A DNA stretch of 19,277 bases, taken from the NCBI GenBank assembly GCA_051744345.1, contig JBNJCW010000038.1, positions 1-19,277 on the forward strand, written 5' to 3'. Position 1 is the first letter of the stretch. Each line of letters opens with the position of its first letter. Made by a program: the position numbers and the translations under genes. Below, piece by piece: positions 14,368-19,277 of the stretch. The notes under the pieces are model-generated. The model was given only the letters and a program-made list of their open reading frames with translations. It had not been told where the DNA came from and did no database searches. Origin of the DNA: Halolacustris sp051744345. Its GTDB lineage: Bacteria > Actinomycetota > Humimicrobiia > Humimicrobiales > Humimicrobiaceae.

Positions 14368-15237
14368 TTAAGTCTTCCTTGATAGTATGAAATTTGCAAT
14401 TTCTTCCAGAGGTTTGGTATCCAGCCCCAGCCCCTGTATGGTATCCTTTGCCTCTTTTACCTTTAAACGGGCTATTTTTTTAGACTCCTCCATCCCCCAT
14501 ATCTTGGGGAATGTGTTTTTATCCTGTGCTGCATCCTTTCCAGTAGATTTTCCCAGGCATTTGGAATTGGAAGTTATATCCAGTATGTCATCTGTGATCT
14601 GGAAAACCAGGCCAATATTTGTAGCAAAAGAACAAAGCCCATCTATCTGTTGCTGGTTTGCCCCTGAAAGCATTGCCCCGCATTTTACGGAAGCGGTTAT
14701 AAGCTTTCCGGTTTTGTTCCGGTGCATATAATTTAATTTATCCCTGGAAATTTTCTTCCCTGAATAATATACATCTATAAACTGGCCGGCAACCATTCCC
14801 ATAGCCCCTGATGCTGAAGCTATTTCTCCTATAACCTCAAGCTTTATTTTAGCAGGAGCAATCTGCTTCCGGGTTATAAGGTGAAAAGATTCCGCAAACA
14901 GGGCATCCCCGGTAAGTATGGCCATATCTTCGCCGAATGCCTTGTGGCAGGAAGGCTTTCCCCTCCTCAGGTCGTCATTATCTATGGCCGGCAGGTCATC
15001 ATGGATAAGGGAATATGTATGTATAAACTCTATTGCGCATGCAGTAGGCATTACCACCCTGTAGTCTTTTTTTAAGCTTATGGCAGAAAGCATGCACAAT
15101 ACCGGCCTAAGCCTCTTGCCTCCATTTTTTATACAGTAAAAAATGGCTTCCCTGAGAACGCCTGGTACCTTGTTGTAAGTAGCCAGAACCTCATCAAGGT
15201 AACTGTTAAATTCTTTAACTAAAAAATCAGGGTACAT
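14368..15237 (-). CDS. ispA: Polyprenyl (farnesyl) diphosphate synthase
   Basis: A 289-residue short-chain trans-prenyltransferase that condenses isopentenyl diphosphate with allylic diphosphates. The first Asp-rich motif is DDLPAIDNDDLRRG (from Asp80), the second is DDILD (from Asp216), and GGKRLRP (39-45) binds diphosphate. The context HTYSLIHDDLPA just before the first motif has Tyr five residues upstream, as in E. coli IspA, so farnesyl diphosphate is the likely product, though geranylgeranyl cannot be excluded. The open frame extends to 15303, overlapping nusB; the ATG at 15237 gives the usual N-terminus (MYPDFLVKEFNSYLDEVL) and no overlap. No clear Shine-Dalgarno precedes it. No dxs or xse genes sit beside it as they do in many Firmicutes. 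Confidence 0.93.
   Translation of the reverse strand: MYPDFLVKEFNSYLDEVLATYNKVPGVLREAIFYCIKNGGKRLRPVLCMLSAISLKKDYRVVMPTACAIEFIHTYSLIHDDLPAIDNDDLRRGKPSCHKAFGEDMAILTGDALFAESFHLITRKQIAPAKIKLEVIGEIASASGAMGMVAGQFIDVYYSGKKISRDKLNYMHRNKTGKLITASVKCGAMLSGANQQQIDGLCSFATNIGLVFQITDDILDITSNSKCLGKSTGKDAAQDKNTFPKIWGMEESKKIARLKVKEAKDTIQGLGLDTKPLEEIANFILSRKT
14374..14380 (-). promoter_or_regulatory. Shine-Dalgarno site that decides the tlyA start
   Basis: AAGGAAG on the minus strand overlaps the last codons of ispA and ends six nucleotides before the ATT at 14367. The only ordinary in-frame start, TTG at 14328, has just the AAGG of a poly-A/AAGG run about 18 nt away. No ATG, GTG or TTG exists between the ispA stop and 14328 in this frame. 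Confidence 0.5.
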
Positions 15238-15256
15238 ATGATGGGACCATACAGAA

Positions 15257-15670
15257 TTATTCTCTGGAGGTGATATCTTTATAAATCTTACCCAGGATGC
15301 CATTTACGAATTTGGGGGTATCATCTTTCTGCCCCATATCCTTTGCTATTTCAATTGCCTCATCAACAGAAACCTTAAGCGGTATATCGTCAAGATGATA
15401 CATTTCATAGATGGCCACCCTGATTATATTTCGGTCTATGATTGCTATCCTGTCCAGGGTCCAGTTTTTCACCACCCCTTCAATAATTTTATCTATTTCC
15501 AGCTTGTTTTCATAAGTGCCTGTAGCTAACTTTCTGGTGAAATCATCTATCTGTCCACCCAGGAGTGTTTCATTGGATATTATCTGCCTTACATCCTTTT
15601 TCATCAAATCACTCTGGTATAATAGAATTATTGCCTCTTCCCTGCTCTTTCTTCTGGATATCTTAATCAT
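15257..15670 (-). CDS. nusB: Transcription antitermination factor NusB
   Basis: A 137-residue all-helical NusB, which with NusE (S10) binds boxA in nascent rRNA and helps processive antitermination. The start RRKSREEAIILLYQSDL matches the family, as do the C-terminal WTLDRIAIIDRNIIRVAIYE, then DIPLKVSVDEAIEIAKDMG and FVNGILGKI. Length is typical. ATG at 15670 follows the efp stop by 2 nt; the only purine-rich candidate (GAGAGGG) is about 14 nt away, so coupling to efp is likely. The efp-nusB pair is widely conserved. Confidence 0.96.
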   Translation of the reverse strand: MIKISRRKSREEAIILLYQSDLMKKDVRQIISNETLLGGQIDDFTRKLATGTYENKLEIDKIIEGVVKNWTLDRIAIIDRNIIRVAIYEMYHLDDIPLKVSVDEAIEIAKDMGQKDDTPKFVNGILGKIYKDITSRE

Positions 15671-15672
15671 GT

Positions 15673-16233
15673 CTACTTGGTTACCCTCTCTATATATTCT
15701 CCGCTGCGGGTATCTATTTTAATTATATCTCCTTCATTTATAAACAGGGGAACCTGTACATCTGCTCCTGTCTCTATTTTTGCAGGCTTGGTTGAAGAAC
15801 CCACCGTATCTCCCTTAAGGCCTGGCTGGGTTTTTACCACTTCTGCTTCCAGGAAAATGGGAAGCTCTACTTCTATAGGTTTCCCTTTATAAAATACCAC
15901 TGAAACCTCCATATTCTCCTTTAAAAAGTCTTCTTTTTCCTCAATACTGTTCTGGCTTAAGGGAATCTGTTCATAGGTCTGGGTATCCATGAAAATATAA
16001 TGCTGGTCCTTGTATAGGTACTGCATTTTTTTTGTATCCAGTATTGCCTGCTCAATCTTTTCTCCTGCCCGGAAAGTTTTTTCAATGGTTGCCCCGCTTA
16101 AAAGGTTCTTGAGCTTGGTCTTTACAAAAGCCTGCCCCTTGCCCGGTTTTACATGCTGGAAAAAGAGAACCTTGTACAGCTGGCCCTCATATTCCACAGT
16201 CATGCCCTTTTTTAAATCATTGGTGGTAATCAT
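15673..16233 (-). CDS. efp: Elongation factor P
   Basis: A 186-residue EF-P, which relieves ribosomes stalled at polyproline stretches. Three beta-barrel domains are implied by length and by the conserved TRSGEYIERV ending (EF-P signature nearby, QPGLKGDTVGSSTKPA). The functional loop is VKPGKGQAF with Lys32 at its tip. The loop is PGKGQ, as in E. coli, not the PGKGP that marks the unmodified-lysine EF-P type described in Actinobacteria. ATG at 16233 has AAGGA about 7 nt upstream; a TTG one codon earlier is possible. That site lies just after the stop of the M24 peptidase gene. No modification enzyme gene is in the window. Confidence 0.97.
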   Translation of the reverse strand: MITTNDLKKGMTVEYEGQLYKVLFFQHVKPGKGQAFVKTKLKNLLSGATIEKTFRAGEKIEQAILDTKKMQYLYKDQHYIFMDTQTYEQIPLSQNSIEEKEDFLKENMEVSVVFYKGKPIEVELPIFLEAEVVKTQPGLKGDTVGSSTKPAKIETGADVQVPLFINEGDIIKIDTRSGEYIERVTK

Positions 16234-16247
16234 CAATATTTCCTTCC

Positions 16248-17351
16248 CTAGCCATTTTTATTTACAAAATCCTTAGAAGCCCCAAACAAAACCTGGCAGC
16301 CGTCTTTTTCTACCAGTACAGTGTCCTCGATCCTTACTCCCCCCATATCTTCTACATATATTCCCGGTTCAATGGTTACAGCCATTCCCGCTTTCAAGCA
16401 TTCATCCGAATTCTGGCCTACCACCGGTGCCTCATGAATCTCCAGGCCCACGCCATGGCCCAGGCCGTGCCCGAAATTATCCCCGAAACCTTTTGACTCT
16501 ATAAATTTCCGGGCAACCGAGTCAAGCTCCTTTGAGCTTATCCCTTCCCTGCAGCTCTCCACAGCCATGTTCTGGGCCTCCAAAACTATATCATAAATTT
16601 TCTTAAATTGGCCAATATTTTTCAACCCGGCAAAAAAGGTCCTGGTTATATCAGAGCAGTAGTTATTAAACATTACCCCGAAGTCAACCAGCACTGCCCC
16701 CGGCCCTATTTTCTTTTTACCGGGTACATAATGTGGAAAAGCTGAGCCCTGCTTATTAGCCACCACCATATCAAACGATTTTCCGTCTCCCCCCAGTGAC
16801 AGGATCTTTTTTTCCATCTCCAGGGCCAGTTCAGCTTCAGTTAAATTAAATAGAAAACTTGTATCTGCCTCCAGAAGCCACCGGTATACATCATCAGTTA
16901 TACCACAGGCCTGCCTTATGTTTTCAATCTCACCTGAGTCCTTTATCATCCTTAATTTTTCCACCATATCGGGTTCTGCTGACAGTTTTTTTCCCTTACT
17001 GCTTAAAATACTATCAATTTTTTTAAAATCACTGTAAGCCAGGCTGTCTTCTACTCCCAGCTTATTGCCTCCTGCACTATCAAGCAATGGTGAAAGGCTT
17101 TTGTATTTATCCCTGCGGTATTCTACTATTTCTGTATCGGTCTTTAAGCTTTTTTTTGCTTCCAAAAGGTATATGAAGTGAACCAGGAGGTAATTCTTTT
17201 TATCACCCACCACCAGGATGCTGCCAGAGCCTTTGCCCCTGAAACCGGTAAGGTAATATATGTTTTCCTGCTTAAATATCAGAAAAGTTCCGTAACTCTT
17301 TCCGGCCATTGCTTCTTTTAATTTTTTTATCCTTTTTATGTAGGTATTCAA
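16248..17351 (-). CDS. M24 family Xaa-Pro aminopeptidase
   Basis: A 367-residue pita-bread metallopeptidase, expected to remove N-terminal residues before proline or split Xaa-Pro dipeptides in the cytoplasm. The N-terminal creatinase-like domain (about 1-135) has QENIYYLTGFRGKG. The catalytic domain has all five metal ligands in context: DFGVMFNNYCSDITRTF (two Asp), GHGLGHGVGLEIHE (His), TIEPGIY (Glu) and GGVRIEDTVLV (Glu). The start is TTG at 17351, with AGGGG five nucleotides upstream, itself just past the stop of the upstream pilin-like gene. An M24 peptidase directly ahead of efp is a conserved pairing in Firmicutes and Actinobacteria, consistent with linked proline-related roles. Confidence 0.94.
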   Translation of the reverse strand: MNTYIKRIKKLKEAMAGKSYGTFLIFKQENIYYLTGFRGKGSGSILVVGDKKNYLLVHFIYLLEAKKSLKTDTEIVEYRRDKYKSLSPLLDSAGGNKLGVEDSLAYSDFKKIDSILSSKGKKLSAEPDMVEKLRMIKDSGEIENIRQACGITDDVYRWLLEADTSFLFNLTEAELALEMEKKILSLGGDGKSFDMVVANKQGSAFPHYVPGKKKIGPGAVLVDFGVMFNNYCSDITRTFFAGLKNIGQFKKIYDIVLEAQNMAVESCREGISSKELDSVARKFIESKGFGDNFGHGLGHGVGLEIHEAPVVGQNSDECLKAGMAVTIEPGIYVEDMGGVRIEDTVLVEKDGCQVLFGASKDFVNKNG

Positions 17352-17362
17352 GCTAACCCCTT

Positions 17363-18691
17363 TTACTGGTTTCCAATTTCCTGCCAGGTTTCCATTATTA
17401 CTGTGTCCGGAAGGGTTAACGAATAATCGGGCAGGTCATCGGGCAGATATTCCCTCAGCCCTTCAATATAATATATTTTAGAGTTGTTATTTACAATAAG
17501 ATGGTCTGCAATCAGACTGCCCCAGATTACCGTATTTTCATCAAGTTCCATATTGTTGTTTGCTATAGCAACAAATTCACCTTCCGGTTTTCCTAAAGAC
17601 TTCTTGAAATCCAGGTATATATCAGACATGGACATAAGCAAAAGGAGAGAATCCTGGGGGAAAATGGTCTGCTCACTAGTAACCAGTTGGTAAAAAACAG
17701 AAATATTGCCAGTAGTTATTATTTTTGCACTCCCTTCATAACGTATGACATTGGGTGCCCCCTTATCTGAACCAAGAATAAGATTTCCATTAACCAGAAT
17801 ATTTCCGCTAATATGGAGGATACCATCAGAGTCAAAAGAAAGATAATCATCCATTCCGCTTTCGGATATGCTTCCATCGGCTATGGTTAAATCGCCGTTA
17901 ACCTCATAGACATCTCCCAGCAAAGAATTAATATAATCTTGGTCAATAACCAGCATGGGAAGCTCTATTAAATTCCTGGAAAAGGAACTGAGGTATACAT
18001 TCTCTCCTCCGGGATTAAGGGGATCAATGGTATTGCCGTTTGCGTTTTCCAAAACACCGCCGAGATAAAGCTCGATGGGGCTGCCCTGCTCCCCGATAGA
18101 AGAAGTACCTCCCAGTATAATATCTCCATTTACAAACAGGGGCCCTTCCAGGAAGGAAACACCGCCCCTCAGGTTTAATGTGCCATTGGTAAAAAACGGC
18201 CCGATGATGCTTGTACCTGATGCCATTATAGTTCCGTTATTCATGGACTGGGAAGAATATATGTAGTCATATATATCGAACTTAAAAGAACCACCCAGGG
18301 AAAAATATACCTTAACTGTCCTCTGCCATTCGCTTTTATCGGTGCCCCTGGATACAACCTCATAGCCCTGGAGGACATCATCCTCATAGATTTCTTCATA
18401 ATTTACAGTAAAGCTCCCTTCCTCCTCACCGGAGACACTAATCTGTTCAGAATAACCGCTGGCTGGAAGCTCTTGCCCTTCTGTAAGATAGCGGTTAACC
18501 TTGTACTGGAAATCGGCTATGCCTGCCTCTGCAAAATTTAATGCTCTCAGGTTACCTTCATCAATTTTGGTAAAGCCGATATCCCTGAAAACAAAAGCTA
18601 TCATGGAGGCGGTACCCAATATTATTACAATAGCCATTATCAAAACCAGTATGGTTATGTTTCCATTATCCTTTTTATACAATTTTTTCAT
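17363..18691 (-). CDS. PilX/minor-pilin-like protein with predicted beta-helix region
   Basis: A 442-residue protein with a type IV pilin-like N-terminus. A short basic leader (MKKLYKKDNG) is followed by one long hydrophobic helix (11-35) and then NLRALNFAEAGIADFQYKVN, the Ala-Glu-Ala-Gly block seen in PilX-like minor pilins. The position of the conserved pilin Glu5 is occupied by Leu, as in some minor pilins. Residues about 150-410 contain irregular repeats rich in NG and beta-prone residues (FTNGTLNL, FVNGDIIL, VNGDLTI, ISGNILVNGNLIL, TTGNISV, IADHLIVNNN), suggesting a beta-solenoid such as in adhesin or bactofilin-like folds. It lies 9 nt after another prepilin gene. No Shine-Dalgarno is visible before the ATG. 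Exact role (pilus tip, adhesion, secretion) is unknown. Confidence 0.78.
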   Translation of the reverse strand: MKKLYKKDNGNITILVLIMAIVIILGTASMIAFVFRDIGFTKIDEGNLRALNFAEAGIADFQYKVNRYLTEGQELPASGYSEQISVSGEEEGSFTVNYEEIYEDDVLQGYEVVSRGTDKSEWQRTVKVYFSLGGSFKFDIYDYIYSSQSMNNGTIMASGTSIIGPFFTNGTLNLRGGVSFLEGPLFVNGDIILGGTSSIGEQGSPIELYLGGVLENANGNTIDPLNPGGENVYLSSFSRNLIELPMLVIDQDYINSLLGDVYEVNGDLTIADGSISESGMDDYLSFDSDGILHISGNILVNGNLILGSDKGAPNVIRYEGSAKIITTGNISVFYQLVTSEQTIFPQDSLLLLMSMSDIYLDFKKSLGKPEGEFVAIANNNMELDENTVIWGSLIADHLIVNNNSKIYYIEGLREYLPDDLPDYSLTLPDTVIMETWQEIGNQ

Positions 18692-18700
18692 AATTTGTAA

Positions 18701-19261
18701 TTATAATTTATTTCTCAAAGTAACCATAGTACCCAGTTCCATGGTCCTCTCACTCTGCGCTCCTGTCCGGTCTATGATTATGCTGATGCCCACTATCCCG
18801 ATATCTTCCAGGGCATCCTGCCTTACAGGAACAGACAGCTCTTCTCCCGGGGATGAGAAGTAAGAAAAAAGGCTATTATCAATGATATTATCTGCTAAAA
18901 AACTTTCCCGGCCGTTCACTGCCCGATAAAGCCTGAAGCTTTCCTGATGGGATTGGAGGTAGTAGCTTACCTCATCAACAATTTCGTCGCTGTTGACATC
19001 GCTTGTAAATGTAATCCTGCCTGTATCTGCTTCTGTTATCTGGGTTGCTTCCCTTATTTCTTTACTTACGGAATACATGGCGGTTCTTGCATCCATTTCT
19101 GCGGAAGCAGTATCTATAACCAGTTTGGAAGAATTGGCTGACGTGAAATAGGTTAGGGTAATGGCGGCAATAACCAGAAACATCAGCATCAGGACCAACA
19201 GCATTTCCACTATTGTATAGCCGGACTGGTTATTTATTATTTTTTTAACCTGAAACCTCAT
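18701..19261 (-). CDS. Type IV prepilin-like protein (PilW/ComGF-like)
   Basis: A 186-residue protein with a class III prepilin signal: a basic leader of 14 residues ending SG, then YTIVEMLLVLMLMFLVIAAI. The cleavage site would be G14/Y15, with Glu at mature position 5 as required for assembly and Tyr in place of the usual Phe at position 1. The rest is a soluble head with segments like RTAMYSVSKEIREATQI, seen in PilW/PilJ-like minor pilins, and few other landmarks. ATG at 19261 overlaps by four bases (ATGA) what appears to be the stop of a further upstream gene. Together with the next gene it suggests the right edge of the window cuts a type IV pilus or pseudopilus operon that runs into the housekeeping genes. 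Confidence 0.85.
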   Translation of the reverse strand: MRFQVKKIINNQSGYTIVEMLLVLMLMFLVIAAITLTYFTSANSSKLVIDTASAEMDARTAMYSVSKEIREATQITEADTGRITFTSDVNSDEIVDEVSYYLQSHQESFRLYRAVNGRESFLADNIIDNSLFSYFSSPGEELSVPVRQDALEDIGIVGISIIIDRTGAQSERTMELGTMVTLRNKL

Positions 19262-19277
19262 TGCTTGGCTCGCTTTC
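19258..19277 (-). CDS. Possible 3' end of an upstream gene (partial)
   Basis: The minus-strand frame reading K-R-A-K-Q-stop ends in a TGA at 19258-19260 that overlaps the prepilin ATG as ATGA. The dense packing of the cluster and the lack of any Shine-Dalgarno outside such an upstream gene make a four-base overlap plausible, but only 20 bases are visible. If real, another pilin gene would be the natural guess. Confidence 0.25.

Noticed and set aside
15238..15303. N-terminal extension of the prenyl synthase by 22 codons
   Set aside because: It overlaps nusB by about 47 nt, while ATG at 15237 gives the family-typical start.
1..19277. CRISPR arrays, defence genes, transposases, integrated elements, tRNA or rRNA genes
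   Set aside because: I found no direct repeat arrays, no mobile-element proteins and no tRNA-like T-loops; the only recombinase is the chromosomal XerD type.

Overview
The window looks like a chromosomal housekeeping region of an uncultured, moderately AT-rich bacterium. Reading along the minus strand, the order efp, nusB, ispA, tlyA, nadK, recN, pyrG, NUDIX hydrolase, xerD, scpA, scpB, rluB-type is close to the conserved actinobacterial order (in mycobacteria tlyA-ppnK-recN-x-x-pyrG-nudix-xerD...parA-scpA-scpB-rlu). The AT-rich codon use, the absence of parA and the pairing of an M50 protease with trpS in front of scpA are more Clostridia-like. A deep-branching, low-GC actinobacterial lineage is my favoured inference; a Firmicutes relative is the alternative. 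No ribosomal RNA, tRNA, CRISPR, transposase or phage gene is visible.

Layout. At the left edge (1-132) is non-coding AT-rich DNA with an 18-bp perfect dyad. A HAD-family phosphatase (minus) and a DegV-family lipid-binding protein (plus) diverge from a short shared promoter region at 931-1044. A 267-bp AT-rich spacer with no supported gene follows. From 2179 to the right edge everything is on the minus strand, as one or two long runs of tightly packed or overlapping genes. Read 5' to 3' (right to left): two type IV pilin-like proteins, an M24 aminopeptidase, EF-P, NusB, a prenyl diphosphate synthase, TlyA, NAD kinase, RecN, CTP synthase, a DUF1461/Lit-like membrane protein, an M20 peptidase, a NUDIX hydrolase and XerD. 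After a 156-bp gap that may hold a promoter come an M50 site-2-type protease, TrpS, ScpA, ScpB and an RluB-type pseudouridine synthase.

How the genes work together. The cluster mixes translation (EF-P, TrpS, TlyA and RluB rRNA modification), transcription antitermination (NusB), isoprenoid, NADP and CTP supply, DNA repair (RecN), chromosome dimer resolution and condensation (XerD, ScpA, ScpB), peptide turnover (M24, M20) and surface or lipoprotein functions (pilins, Lit-like protein). These are co-transcribed growth functions more than a single pathway.

The most notable observation concerns starts. xerD and tlyA both look N-terminally truncated if only ATG/GTG/TTG starts are allowed. Each regains its family-typical N-terminus if translation begins at a non-canonical codon (ATA for xerD, ATT for tlyA), and each of those codons sits at good distance from a strong Shine-Dalgarno sequence. 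In both cases the gene is also in the same frame as the upstream gene, just past its stop codon. Several other genes use TTG, and several Shine-Dalgarno sites begin inside or just after the upstream stop codon, suggesting widespread translational coupling. No obviously new multi-gene system was found.
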